64,000 bases of DNA from Bog-473 sp963725895 (GCA_963725895.1 CAVSAJ010000001.1:1550001-1614000), one strand, 5' to 3'; positions 16,701 to 25,479 are shown, numbered from the stretch's first letter. Made by a program: numbers and translations. Notes: a model not told the origin generated them from the sequence alone.

Positions 16701-16780
16701 GGGGATCCACGTCCTCGTCTACGGTGCCGCGGTCCAGTCCGCCGGCGTTGCTGCGACGGTAACACGATGGGGGACGAAAG

Positions 16781-16794
16781 TGCAACGTGTTTCA
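16781..16794. promoter_or_regulatory. KstR-like operator upstream of the LLM oxidoreductase
   Basis: The 14-mer TGCAACGTGTTTCA matches TnnAACnnGTTnnA at every fixed base. It sits in the 143-base gap between ltp2 and the luciferase-like gene, 81 bases before the latter's ATG, giving this last gene separate control from the igr-like operon. Confidence 0.75.
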
Positions 16795-16843
16795 ATAATG
16801 GGGATTCCGCCCCAGGTCAGAGCGGTTTGAAGATGTCGTGGCC

Positions 16844-18025
16844 TCAGCGGTCGACGCCGAGTACCAACCCGCTGGTCGGCACGCCGGTGCCGGCCGTGAC
16901 CACGACGTGCTCGAGGTCGGGCACCTGGTTCACCGAGGTGCCGCGGACCAGTCGAACGCCCTCTGCGATCCCGTTCATGCCGTGCAGGTAGGCCTCGCCC
17001 AGCTGGCCACCGTGGGTGTTGATCGGGAGGGAGCCGCCGACCTCGAGGCGGCCGTCGCGCACGAAGTCCTTCGCCTCGCCTTTGGCGCAGAACCCGAGCT
17101 CCTCCAACTGGTAGAGGACATAGGGGGTGAAATGGTCGTAGAGGATGGCTGCCTGCATGTCGGCGGGTCCGAGCCCCGAGGTCTCCCAGAGTTGGCGGGC
17201 CACCACGGCCATCTCGGGCAAGCCGAGGAGGTCGTCGCGGTAGTAGCTCGTCATCATGTCTTGACCCGCCCCCGAACCCTGGGCGGCCGCGCGCACCACC
17301 ACGGGCGTCGTCTGGAGGTCGCGCGCCCGCTCGAGCGAGGTGACGACGAGGGCCTGGCCGCCGTCGGTCTCCTGGCAACAATCGAGCAGGTGCAGTGGCT
17401 CGACGATCCAGCGGCTGGCCTGGTGCTCCTCGAGCGTGATCGGCTGCTCGTAGAACCACGCCTTGGGATTGGTCGCCGCATGTCTGCGGTCGGCCACCGC
17501 GACCCGCCCGAGGTCCTCGCTGGTGGCACCGGTGACGTGCAGGTAACGCTGTGCCGCCATGGCCACCCACGAGGCCGGCGTGAGCAGGCCAACGGGCAGG
17601 TAGGAGGCCATGTGCGCATTCTCCGCGTTGGGGATGGGGACGCGACCCTGCACACCGGCGCCGAATCGCGCCCCTGACCGCTCGTTGAAGGCGCGGTAGC
17701 ACACCACCACGTCCGCCACGCCGGAGGACACCGCAAGTGCAGCCTGCTGGATCGTCGCGCACGCCGCGCCGCCGCCGTAATGGATACGGCTGAAGAACGT
17801 GAGCTCACCGACGCCGAGGCTGCGAGCGATGTCGATATCGGGATTGGTGTCCGAGCTGAAAGTCACCATCCCCTGCACCTGGGACGGCGCGATCCCGGCG
17901 TCCTTCAAGGCGGCGTCCACCGCCTCCACCGCGAGCCGGAGCTCCGAGCGCCCCGAATTCTTGGAGAACTCGGTCGCCCCGATGCCGGCGATGGCCACCG
18001 TCCCCGAGAAGCCGTGCGCCGTCAT
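16844..18025 (-). CDS. ltp2: Ltp2-like sterol side-chain aldolase (thiolase superfamily)
   Basis: In mycobacteria Ltp2 partners the DUF35 part of ChsH2 and cleaves the 17-hydroxy steroid side chain, releasing propionyl-CoA and androstenedione. This 393-residue protein is a lipid-transfer-type thiolase: IAGIGATEFSKNSGRSELRL at the N-terminus, TFFSRIHYGGGAACATIQQAA, YRAFNERSG, LLDCCQETDGG, LYDHFTPYVLYQLEELGFC, GGSLPINTHGGQLGEAYLHG and VVTAGTGVPTSGL. These blocks closely resemble my memory of Rv3540c. It is last in a run of five overlapping genes (18022-18025 GTGA/ATGA-type overlap with chsH1). Role is by homology and gene order. Confidence 0.9.
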   Translation of the reverse strand: MTAHGFSGTVAIAGIGATEFSKNSGRSELRLAVEAVDAALKDAGIAPSQVQGMVTFSSDTNPDIDIARSLGVGELTFFSRIHYGGGAACATIQQAALAVSSGVADVVVCYRAFNERSGARFGAGVQGRVPIPNAENAHMASYLPVGLLTPASWVAMAAQRYLHVTGATSEDLGRVAVADRRHAATNPKAWFYEQPITLEEHQASRWIVEPLHLLDCCQETDGGQALVVTSLERARDLQTTPVVVRAAAQGSGAGQDMMTSYYRDDLLGLPEMAVVARQLWETSGLGPADMQAAILYDHFTPYVLYQLEELGFCAKGEAKDFVRDGRLEVGGSLPINTHGGQLGEAYLHGMNGIAEGVRLVRGTSVNQVPDLEHVVVTAGTGVPTSGLVLGVDR

Positions 18026-18498
18026 GCTCGGTCTCCCGCCGCGGCAACTGACCCGCCCATTGGCAACACCAGCGTCACTGTCCCGGTCACGTGGTCGCCC
18101 AGGTCGTTGGCGCCGCGCACCGATACGGTCACGGTGCCGCTCCTGCCGTCCTCGGCCGCCGGCCCCTTCTCTGTCACGGACCCGGTCATCGTCATGATGC
18201 AGTCGGGGTAATTCGGCGCGCCGAGGCGGATGTTGACATCGACCAAACGGCTGCGCGGACCGGACCAGTCGGTGACGTATCGCCCCACCAGGCCATTCGT
18301 CGTGAGGATGTTCATGAAGATGTCCTTGGAGCCGCGCTCTTTGGCCAGCACGTGCTCGTGGTGCACATCTTGGTAGTCGCGGCTGGCAATGGCTCCCGAC
18401 ACGATCAGCGTCCGTGTGATCGGGATCGCCACCGGGGGCAGTTCGTCGCCGACCGACACCTCCTCGTAGGTCGGACCCGCAGTCGAGGGAGACGTCAT
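18022..18498 (-). CDS. chsH1: MaoC-like enoyl-CoA hydratase subunit (ChsH1-like)
   Basis: This single hot-dog domain protein (158 residues) corresponds to ChsH1, which pairs with the MaoC part of ChsH2 to hydrate the 17(20)-ene of the short sterol side chain. Seen: a SVGDELPPVAIPITRTLIVSGAIASRDYQDVHHEH segment holding the hydratase Asp/His pair (RDYQDVHH), IFMNILTTNGLVGRYVTDW, and a hot-dog end GDHVTGTVTLVLP. The ATG at 18498 overlaps the stop of chsE1 by four bases, fixing the start. Gene order chsE1-chsH1-ltp2 supports the call. Confidence 0.87.
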   Translation of the reverse strand: MTSPSTAGPTYEEVSVGDELPPVAIPITRTLIVSGAIASRDYQDVHHEHVLAKERGSKDIFMNILTTNGLVGRYVTDWSGPRSRLVDVNIRLGAPNYPDCIMTMTGSVTEKGPAAEDGRSGTVTVSVRGANDLGDHVTGTVTLVLPMGGSVAAAGDRA

Positions 18499-19631
18499 GA
18501 GCCCACCTCCGTCATCGCGCGCTCGGCGATCTCCGCGCCGAGCCGCGCCAGTTGCGCGCTCGGACCGCCCAAGAGCAGCTCGATCTGCTTGCCCCACAAG
18601 AAGTAGCGGTGGATGGGATACATGATGTCGGCGCCCATCCCGCCGTGGAGGTGCTGAGTGGTGTGGACGGCGCGCTGCCCCCGCTCGGAGGCCTGCCACT
18701 TGGCGACCCGCGCTGCGTCGGCCGCGTCGCGGCCGGTGTCGAAACGCCAGGCGGCATTCTGCCAGGTGACCCGCATCGCCTCAATGTCGATGGCTGCGTC
18801 GGCGGCCTTGAGCATGGTGCCCTGGAAGGTGCTGAGCGGCCGGCCGAACTGGTTGCGCGTGTTGAGGTAGACGGCCGTCCGCGCCAGCGCGGCCTCGCAG
18901 ACACCGACTTGCAGGGCGCACAGCCCGATGATGGCGGCGATCAGCGTGTAGTCGAGGCCGAACCGGCCCAGGTCGGGGCCCATGAGGACGTCTTTCGCGC
19001 CGACCTCGACGTCCGAGAGGTGCAGGTGTGGGTGGATCTCGCGGTTGGTGGTGACGGCACGCTCGAGCGCGACGCCACCGGCGTGCGGGTCGACCAAGGC
19101 CAGCAGGACGCCGTCCTCGGCTCGGGCGGGCACCACGATCCGAGCAGCCACGTGCGCCTGGGGCACCGCCAGCTCAGTGCCGTTCAGCACCCAACCGCTG
19201 CCAGTGCGCGACGCCACCACGGAGGGGACGGACGTCGGGCTGGTTGCAGCGCTCGAGAGCGACGCCGTCAGGATCGTCTCACCCGACACCACGCCGGGCA
19301 GGAAGCGAGTCCGCTGGGACTCGGAGCCGAAGCGCGCGATCGGAAGCGCGCCGAGCAGGAGCGTCGGCCATATCGGCACCGGCGCCACGGCCCTCCCCTG
19401 CGCCTCGAGCAAAAGGCACAGCTCCATGAGCCCGTAGCCGCCACCGCCGTCGGCATTGGGCACGCCCAGGCCGAGCAGGTCGGCTTCGGCCAGCGCCAAC
19501 CACAGCTCGCGGTCGACCCGGTCCTCGCTCAGCTCGACCGCGGCGATCCGCTCCGGTTCTGCCAATCCCGCGAAGATCCCCGATGCGGCCTCGGACACGG
19601 CGAGCTGGTCCTCGGTGAGGGTGAAGTCCAT
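18495..19631 (-). CDS. chsE1: Acyl-CoA dehydrogenase subunit (FadE28/ChsE1-like)
   Basis: This is one half of an alpha2beta2 acyl-CoA dehydrogenase that introduces the double bond into the three-carbon sterol side chain. The 378 residues begin MDFTLTEDQLAVSEAASGIF and continue with YGLMELCLLLEAQGR, a FAD-domain strand LTASLSS, NQFGRPLSTFQGTMLKAADAAIDIEAM and the C-terminal HLHGGMGADIMYPIHRYFLW. The typical catalytic Glu region of single-subunit enzymes is altered, as in FadE28. The start overlaps the chsH2 stop as TGATG at 19631. It pairs with the dehydrogenase at 20734-21912. Confidence 0.87.
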   Translation of the reverse strand: MDFTLTEDQLAVSEAASGIFAGLAEPERIAAVELSEDRVDRELWLALAEADLLGLGVPNADGGGGYGLMELCLLLEAQGRAVAPVPIWPTLLLGALPIARFGSESQRTRFLPGVVSGETILTASLSSAATSPTSVPSVVASRTGSGWVLNGTELAVPQAHVAARIVVPARAEDGVLLALVDPHAGGVALERAVTTNREIHPHLHLSDVEVGAKDVLMGPDLGRFGLDYTLIAAIIGLCALQVGVCEAALARTAVYLNTRNQFGRPLSTFQGTMLKAADAAIDIEAMRVTWQNAAWRFDTGRDAADAARVAKWQASERGQRAVHTTQHLHGGMGADIMYPIHRYFLWGKQIELLLGGPSAQLARLGAEIAERAMTEVGS

Positions 19632-20737
19632 CAGGCACCACTCCCGGCGCCAGTTCGCGACCCGGCTCCCGCGCCCGCCGGCACGAACACCGGCAGCGAC
19701 AGGTCCTCGTCGAAGTCGACGAACTCGGTCCGCAGCGCCATCCCCACCTCGATCTCCCCCAGCGCCACCTCGGCCAGATTCGCCACGACGCGCGTCCCCT
19801 CCTCCAACTCAATAAGGCCGATCGGCAGCGGGTACTCGAACGCGGGGACCTGGGGGTAGTGGACCACCACGTAGGAGTAGAGCGTGCCGCGGCCCGACGA
19901 CTCCACGGTGTCCCAGTCGAGCGAGCCGCACACGCCGCACGCCGGCAGCGGCGGGTGACGCAGCGTGCCGCACGACGCACACCGCTGGATGAGCAACCGA
20001 TGCGCCTGCGCCCCCTCGAACCAGAACGCGTTGTCTTGGGTCACCGACGGCCTCGGCCGCGGCGGGCGCGCTGGCGTGCGATCGGGCGGCAGGTACTTGA
20101 GGATGCGGAAGCGCATGGTGGCAACGGGGTCGCCGCGCTCGAAGAGCGCCTGCACGAGCTCGGGGGTGACCTCGTCCTCGGGCGGCACGTCCGCGTCGGA
20201 GACTGCCACGTAGTCGATGCGGGTGGTGAGGAAGCGCCCCGTGCCGAGGCCCGTCCGCTTGGGCTCAGAGATCGCCTCAATAGCGGAGCGCGCCAGCACC
20301 CGGTCGCCCACCACCAGGGGACGGACGTAGTGCTGCTCGCAGTTCGTCGCCACCACAGAGGTCAGGCCTTCGTCGTCGAGCAGGCCCATCAGGAGGTCGT
20401 GGGGGCCGGTGCCCTGCTCGGTGCCGGCGGCCCGGGCCTCCTCGACCAGCAGCGAGGCGCGCAGGCCTCGCATGATCCAGGCCTGGAGCATCGTCGGCGG
20501 TGCGATGCGCTCGTCGTAGCCGGCCGCCCGCGCCGCGGCATCCGACACGTAGACGGGGTTGTAGTCGCCCATGGCCTCGGTCCAGTGCCGGATCATCGGC
20601 ACGTTCACCGCGTCGGGGGACAGGTTCGGTGCGCCCGACGCCTGACCAACCAGCGCGGCGAGCTCAGCGCTGTGATCGGGGAAGGGCCTCAGCTCCTCGA
20701 AGCGCTCCGCACTCGAAGCTCTTGTGGCCGCGCTCAC
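19631..20737 (-). CDS. chsH2: ChsH2-like fused MaoC/DUF35 protein
   Basis: This bifunctional subunit has an N-terminal MaoC hot-dog domain, working with ChsH1 as hydratase, and a C-terminal DUF35 domain that binds and activates Ltp2. In 368 residues: MIRHWTEAMGDYNPVYVSDAAARAAGYDERIAPPTMLQAW-type hot-dog segment in the first third, a linker with a Pro/Arg run, then the DUF35 zinc rubredoxin knuckle CASCGTLRHPPLPACGVCG (four Cys) and an OB-fold with GTLYSYVVVHYP and VVANLAEV. The last residues are Gly/Ala-rich. The start is GTG at 20737 overlapping chsE2 by four bases. All domains expected of ChsH2 are present. Confidence 0.9.
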   Translation of the reverse strand: MSAATRASSAERFEELRPFPDHSAELAALVGQASGAPNLSPDAVNVPMIRHWTEAMGDYNPVYVSDAAARAAGYDERIAPPTMLQAWIMRGLRASLLVEEARAAGTEQGTGPHDLLMGLLDDEGLTSVVATNCEQHYVRPLVVGDRVLARSAIEAISEPKRTGLGTGRFLTTRIDYVAVSDADVPPEDEVTPELVQALFERGDPVATMRFRILKYLPPDRTPARPPRPRPSVTQDNAFWFEGAQAHRLLIQRCASCGTLRHPPLPACGVCGSLDWDTVESSGRGTLYSYVVVHYPQVPAFEYPLPIGLIELEEGTRVVANLAEVALGEIEVGMALRTEFVDFDEDLSLPVFVPAGAGAGSRTGAGSGA

Positions 20738-21912
20738 CGCGACCCCCGCGTCATCCCGAGCCCGGCCGTCGCCACGATCTCGCGCTGCACCTCGTTCACC
20801 CCGCCCCCGAAGGTGTTGATCTGCGCCTGGCGGCCCGTGGCCTCGACGCGGCCCCGCAGCAGCGCGCCCGGGGACCCGGGCACGAGGTACCCGGCGGCGC
20901 CCACCACGCCCAGCAGCAAGCGGGTCACCTCAATGATGCGCTCGGTCCCGAAGACCTTGATCGACGACGACTCGGCCGCCGTGAGCTCACCGTCGGCGAC
21001 ATGCACGGCCATGCGCCAGTTGAGGAGCCACATGGCCTCGAGCTCCGCGTGGCACTTGGCGAGATCCATCTGCACCCACACCTGGTCGATGAGGGTCTGG
21101 CCGTCGCCGGTGGCCTGCCGAGCCGCCCAGGCCACCACGTCCTCCCACAGCGAGATGGCCAGGCCGCTCCACGCGGCCAACCCGACGCGCTCGTGATTGA
21201 GTTGGGTCGTGATCATCCGCCAGCCCTCGTTCTCCTCGCCCACCCGGTTGGACAGCGGCACGCGCACGTTGTCGTAGAAGGTCTGCGTGGTCGTCAGCCC
21301 GCCGACGGTGTGGATGATCGACCATTCGAAGCCGGGCGACGTCGTCGGCACGCACAAGATGGAGATGCCCTTGTGCTTGGGGACGTCGGGGTCGGTGCGC
21401 GTCGCCAACCAGATGTAGTCGGCCTGGTCCGCGCCTGACGTGAAGATCTTGGCGCCGTTGACGATGTACTCCTCGCCGTCGCGCACGGCGCGCGTACGCA
21501 ACGACGCCAGGTCGGTGCCGGCCTCGGGCTCGGTGTAGCCGATGGCGAAGTTGAGCTCGCCAGCCAGGATCTTCGGCAGGAAGAACGACTTCTGCTCCTC
21601 GGTGCCGTAGCGCATGATGGTCGGTCCCACCGTGTTCACGGTGACGAACGGGAACGGCGCGCCGGCGCGACGCGTCTCGTCGAAGAAGATGAATTGGTCG
21701 GTCGCCGGGCGACCCTGCCCGCCGAACTCGGTCGGCCAGCCGATGCCGAGCCAGCCGTCCTTGCCGATCTGGCCCACGACCTCGCGCCAGGCGTCACCAC
21801 CCTCGCCGCCCTCGGCGAGCCCGGCGCGCACCTCGTCGGTCAGCAGCTCGGCGTAGTAGGTGCGGAGCTCGGCGCGCAGATGCTGCTGTTCGGGGCTCTC
21901 TTCGAGGAACAT
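20734..21912 (-). CDS. chsE2: Acyl-CoA dehydrogenase subunit (FadE29/ChsE2-like)
   Basis: This is the second dehydrogenase subunit of the igr-like operon and its first gene. The 392 residues show MFLEESPEQQHLRAELRTYY, GWLGIGWPTEFGGQGRPATDQFIFFDE, the FAD/substrate-binding IGYTEPEAGTDLASLRTRAVRDG, VNGAKIFTSGADQADYIWLATRTD and the C-terminal TFGGGVNEVQREIVATAGLGM. The ATG at 21912 is chosen since MFLEESPEQ is the natural family start; an in-frame extension to 21951 is less likely. A KstR-like operator lies 64-77 bases upstream. The gene starts a run of five genes with 1-4 base overlaps, so the operon is surely translated as a unit. Confidence 0.88.
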   Translation of the reverse strand: MFLEESPEQQHLRAELRTYYAELLTDEVRAGLAEGGEGGDAWREVVGQIGKDGWLGIGWPTEFGGQGRPATDQFIFFDETRRAGAPFPFVTVNTVGPTIMRYGTEEQKSFFLPKILAGELNFAIGYTEPEAGTDLASLRTRAVRDGEEYIVNGAKIFTSGADQADYIWLATRTDPDVPKHKGISILCVPTTSPGFEWSIIHTVGGLTTTQTFYDNVRVPLSNRVGEENEGWRMITTQLNHERVGLAAWSGLAISLWEDVVAWAARQATGDGQTLIDQVWVQMDLAKCHAELEAMWLLNWRMAVHVADGELTAAESSSIKVFGTERIIEVTRLLLGVVGAAGYLVPGSPGALLRGRVEATGRQAQINTFGGGVNEVQREIVATAGLGMTRGSR

Positions 21913-21952
21913 CGTGGGGCAGCCTCGCGTGCTCGCTGCGGTCCCTGCCAAG

Positions 21953-23137
21953 TCAAGGCCGCGCTCGGCAAAAACTGTAACACGTTCTCGTTTGCAGAGC
22001 CGTTGGGGAGGTCACCCGCCCGGGGACGTGACCGGGGCAACCACCGGACGCGAGCGGCGCGGCCAGCGGGGCCGAGGCGAAAAGGTTCAGCCCGAGTCGC
22101 TCCGAGAGATACGTGGTCATGCGTTGGCCGCGGACGCTGTTGCCGGCCCGATCGAGCGGCGGGGAATAGGTTCCGACGCCCCCTTTTCCCGGCGAGATGG
22201 TCACCAGGCCGCCGCTCACGCCGCTCTTCCCCGGCAGTCCGACGTCGTACAGCCAGTCCCCCGACCGCTCGTAGAGGCCCGACGTCGCCAACACGGCGAG
22301 CACGCGGCGGCAGCTTCCTTGTCCGACGGCGCGCTCCTTGGTCAACGGATTCACGCCGCCGTCAGCGAGAGTGGCGCCCATGACTGCGAGGTCCTTCGCC
22401 GTGACGCGGAGCGCGCACTGCCGTGTGTACACGTCGGTCGCCAGCTCGGGATCGGAGTACATACGCCCGTAGCCGTAGAGCAGGTGCGCGATGCCCCGAT
22501 TGCGAAAGTTGGTCGCGACCTCTGAGTGGTACACATCCACGTCCACCTCGAGGGGGCGCCCGGCGAATCGCGAGAGCACCTCGACGATGCGCTCGAACTT
22601 CTCTGCCCGGGTCGCGCCCGGAACGAGGCTGGTCGTCGCCAGCGCACCGGCGTTTACCATCGGATTCATCGTCCGCGTGGCGTTGAGCTCGATCCCCATC
22701 ACTGAGTCGAAGGGCAGCCCCGTGCTGTTCACGCCGAGCTTGCGCCGCGCCTCTTGATGCCCCAAGGCGTCGCACACGAGTGCGAACACGAAGACCTTCG
22801 AGATGCTCTGGATGGTGAACTCCACGTCAGCGTCGCCGATGGCGACCGTGCCGCCGTTCACTCCCGCCACGCAGACACCAAACGCGTCAGCCGGGGCAGC
22901 GGCCAACGCGGGGATGTAGTCGGGGACGTTCCCGTCTTCGACCTGACGAAACCGCTCGTATCCGTCCACGACAGCTGCCCACACATCCCCCTCGGCGGGG
23001 AGGTACCCAGTCGAGACCTGCGCGTCGATGTCCGCGCCGACGTCCTCTTCCAGGTCGTAGGCCAGGTCGTCCCCTACGCCATCGCCTGGGCCGTCATCGG
23101 AGCCGTGGCCCCGGCGCTCAGAAAAGTCGTCGTCCAT
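21953..23137 (-). CDS. glsA: Glutaminase A
   Basis: This serine-dependent beta-lactamase-fold enzyme hydrolyses glutamine to glutamate and ammonia in the cytoplasm. In 394 residues: GYIPALAAAPADAFGVCVAGVNG-like start of the domain, the catalytic SISK (SxxK) in FTIQSISKVFVF, PFDSVMGIELNATRTMNPMVNAGALATTSLV, Tyr/Asn-rich YHSEVATNFRNRGIAHLLYGYGRMY, and the glycine loop GLPGKSGVSGGLVTISPGKGGVGTYSPPLD. An acidic N-terminal extension (about 45 residues) and a 35-residue C-terminal tail are unusual; the tail runs through the KstR-like site of the chsE2 promoter. The start at 23137 is inferred. Its place between chsE2 and cyp125 has no metabolic explanation. Confidence 0.88.
   Translation of the reverse strand: MDDDFSERRGHGSDDGPGDGVGDDLAYDLEEDVGADIDAQVSTGYLPAEGDVWAAVVDGYERFRQVEDGNVPDYIPALAAAPADAFGVCVAGVNGGTVAIGDADVEFTIQSISKVFVFALVCDALGHQEARRKLGVNSTGLPFDSVMGIELNATRTMNPMVNAGALATTSLVPGATRAEKFERIVEVLSRFAGRPLEVDVDVYHSEVATNFRNRGIAHLLYGYGRMYSDPELATDVYTRQCALRVTAKDLAVMGATLADGGVNPLTKERAVGQGSCRRVLAVLATSGLYERSGDWLYDVGLPGKSGVSGGLVTISPGKGGVGTYSPPLDRAGNSVRGQRMTTYLSERLGLNLFASAPLAAPLASGGCPGHVPGRVTSPTALQTRTCYSFCRARP
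21976..21989. promoter_or_regulatory. KstR-like operator of the igr-like operon
   Basis: TGTAACACGTTCTC matches TnnAACnnGTTnnA except for the last base. It lies 64-77 bases upstream of the chsE2 ATG and inside the 3' end of glsA, so the operon's control region overlaps a coding sequence. Confidence 0.7.
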
Positions 23138-23231
23138 GGAGGCATTCTCGTGCCTTGGCCCGAGTCGCGACGGCTCCCCCCACCCGCCTCCCGCTCGTGA
23201 CGCCAAGGGACGCGCCATGCCTATGATCGAC

Positions 23232-23245
23232 TGACACACGTTCTA
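23232..23245. promoter_or_regulatory. KstR-like operator upstream of cyp125
   Basis: TGACACACGTTCTA matches TnnAACnnGTTnnA at all but the first A of the left half-site. It lies in the divergent gap between glsA (start 23137) and the P450 gene, about 60 bases before the chosen GTG at 23306 and three bases before the alternative ATG at 23249. Confidence 0.65.
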
Positions 23246-23305
23246 AAAATGTGCGCAAAAGACCAGGACCCCGCAGGATGGCGGGGTGTCCGAAAGGGGG
23301 GCCCC

Positions 23306-24559
23306 GTGAGCCTCGATGAGATCGACCTCGTCGACGGGCGCAACTTCGTGGCGGGAGTGCCCCACCACTGGTTCGCCGAGCTGCGCCGTGAGGCGCCCGT
23401 CTACTGGCACCCCGAAGCTGTGGCCCCGCGGGGCGGCTTCTGGGCCGTCACCCGCTACGACGACTGCGTTCAGGTCAACCGCGACTGGGAGCACTTCTCC
23501 TCGGCGCGGCGGGGCTCGCTCTTCCACGAGATGGACGACGACCAGCTGGCCCAGCAGCAGCTGATGATGGTCAACATGGACCCGACCATGCACACGCGTT
23601 ACCGGCGGCTGGTCAACAAGGGCTTCACGCCCAAGATGGTCCGCGACCTCGAGCAGCAGATCATCGGCTACGCCGACGGCATCATCGACTCGGTCTGCGA
23701 GCGCGGCACGGCCGACTTCGTGGAGGAGATGGCGGCCGAGCTCCCGTTGCTCGTGATCGCCGAACTGCTCGGCGTCCCCCAGGAGGACCGCCGCATGGTC
23801 TTCGACTGGTCCAACCGCATGATCGGCGCCGAGGACCCCGAGTACCAGGTCCCCGGAGCTGACCCCGGCGAGTCGGCCATGCAGGTCTACAGCTACGCCG
23901 AGGAGCTGGCCCAGAAGCGGCGTCTGGCCCCGCGCCAAGACCTGATCTCGGTGCTGATCGGAGCCGAGGTCGAGGGCGAGAAGCTGAACGAGCTCGAGCT
24001 CGACCTCTTCTTCCTTCTCCTCATCGTTGCCGGCAACGAGACGACGCGGAACCTGATGTCGGGTGCGATGACGGCGTTCTTCGACCACCCGGATCAGTGG
24101 GAGCTCCTCCGCCAAGACCGTTCGCTCTTGTCGGGGGCCGTCGAGGAGATGCTGCGCTACGTCACGCCCGTCATGCACTTCCGGCGTACGGCGACCGAGG
24201 ACATGGAGCTGCGCGGCCAGCAGATCAAGGAGGGCGACAAGATCGTCTTCTGGCACACCTCGGCCAATCGGGACGAGGACGCCTTCGACAAGCCCGACGG
24301 CTTCGACGTGACCCGATCGCCCAACAACCACATCGCCTTCGGCGGTGGCGGTCCTCACTTCTGCCTCGGTGCCAACCTCGCCCGCATGGAGATCATGGTG
24401 ATGTTCGACCGGGTGCTCGAGCGCTTGCCCGACATCCGCCTCGACGGCGAGGTGCAGCGCCTGCAATCCAACTTCATCAACGGGACCAAGCACATCCCGG
24501 TCGCGTTCTCCCCCTCCGCGCCCATCGGCGGTACCCCGCTGCCCGCTCGGGCGCGCTGA
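23306..24559 (+). CDS. cyp125: Cytochrome P450, CYP125-like
   Basis: In sterol-degrading actinobacteria CYP125 oxidises the terminal methyl (C26/27) of cholesterol to start side-chain breakdown. This 417-residue P450 has the I-helix AGNETTRN, the ExxR pair in VEEMLRYVTP, the FRRTATEDMEL segment, and the haem loop FGGGGPHFCLGANLAR with the Cys ligand near residue 353. Blocks such as LVNKGFTPKMV, GVPQEDRRMVFDWSN and EDPEYQ are very like CYP125/CYP142/CYP124. GTG 23306 follows a purine-rich AAAGGGGG; an ATG at 23249 would add 19 residues. KstR-like control and the igr-like operon nearby favour CYP125 over other P450s. CYP142 cannot be excluded. Confidence 0.88.
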   Translation: MSLDEIDLVDGRNFVAGVPHHWFAELRREAPVYWHPEAVAPRGGFWAVTRYDDCVQVNRDWEHFSSARRGSLFHEMDDDQLAQQQLMMVNMDPTMHTRYRRLVNKGFTPKMVRDLEQQIIGYADGIIDSVCERGTADFVEEMAAELPLLVIAELLGVPQEDRRMVFDWSNRMIGAEDPEYQVPGADPGESAMQVYSYAEELAQKRRLAPRQDLISVLIGAEVEGEKLNELELDLFFLLLIVAGNETTRNLMSGAMTAFFDHPDQWELLRQDRSLLSGAVEEMLRYVTPVMHFRRTATEDMELRGQQIKEGDKIVFWHTSANRDEDAFDKPDGFDVTRSPNNHIAFGGGGPHFCLGANLARMEIMVMFDRVLERLPDIRLDGEVQRLQSNFINGTKHIPVAFSPSAPIGGTPLPARAR

Positions 24560-24568
24560 GGCCCGAGC

Positions 24569-25479
24569 ATGGCCGAGCGCCCGATCCGCTTCCATCAGTC
24601 CGTCGCCTTCCTCCCCACGAGCCAGCTCCTGCCGCTGGTCCGCGCCTGCGACGAGCTGGGCTATGGAGGCGTGAACATCTCGGACCACCTCTTCAACCCT
24701 CGTCAGCTCGAGTCGCGCTACACCTACTCCAAGCGGGAAGACGGTGCCCCGGACTGGGGAACCGACACCGCCTGGCCCGACGCCATCGTCAGCATCGCCG
24801 CCATGGCGGCGGCCACGCAGAACCTGCTCTTCACGACGGCGGTCTACGTCGCGCCCGTCACGCGACCTCATCAGCGTCGCCCGCTCGGTCGGCACCGCGG
24901 CCGTGCTGTCGGGCAACCGGGTCCGCCTCGGCATCGGGGTGGGCTGGTGCAAGGAGGAGTTCGACCAGACCGGCCAGGACTTCTCGACCCGCGGCAAGCG
25001 TCTCGACGAAATGATCGTCGCCCTGCGCGCCCTGTGGCGCAGCGGATGGGTCGAGTACCACGGCGAGTACTACGACGTGCCCCAATGCCAGATGGAGCCC
25101 GCACCCACCGCGCCCGTGCCCATCATCGGCGGCGGCCACTCCCCCGTGGCGTTGCGGCGCACCGCTGCGTTGTGCGACGGCTGGATCGCGGCCGGCGCGT
25201 ACAGCAGAGGAAGAGGCCTGGGCCCATCTCGCCGACCTGCGCGCCGAGCTGGAGGCGGCCGGGCGTGAAGACCTCGACGACTTCAGCATCTACCTGTCGC
25301 TCAACGAACCACCCGACGTGGACCTGTACCGCCGCTTCGCCGATGCCGGCGTGACCGACTTCGTGTGCGCGCCATGGATGTTCGTCGACGTCGCGCCGGG
25401 AACTCCCGACGACGAGGCCCTCTCCGCCCGCCTCGGCGCCGTGCGCTGGTTCGCCGAAGACATCGTCCACAAGGTCTAA
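24569..25479 (+). pseudogene. LLM-class oxidoreductase with two frame shifts
   Basis: The protein is readable in three successive frames: RPIRFHQSVAFLPTSQLLPLVRACDELGYGGVNISDH up to about 24858, then RDLISVARSVGTAAVLSGNRVRLGIGVGWCKEEFDQTG..RGKRLDEMI up to about 25202, then EEAWAHLADLRAELEAAGREDLDDF..FAEDIVHKV to the TAA at 25479. Both changes fit one extra base (a C in GCGCCCGTC and an A after GCGTAC). Joined, it is a normal-length luciferase-like oxidoreductase with the SGNR/GIGVGW motif. It follows cyp125 by 9 bases and precedes an intact paralogue. Two single-base indels with conserved protein on all sides suggest read errors, but decay cannot be excluded. Confidence 0.82.

Noticed and set aside
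23243..24997. A long minus-strand frame antisense to the P450 gene
   Set aside because: It mirrors the coding strand's codon bias, lacks any family motif, and the plus strand has a complete P450.
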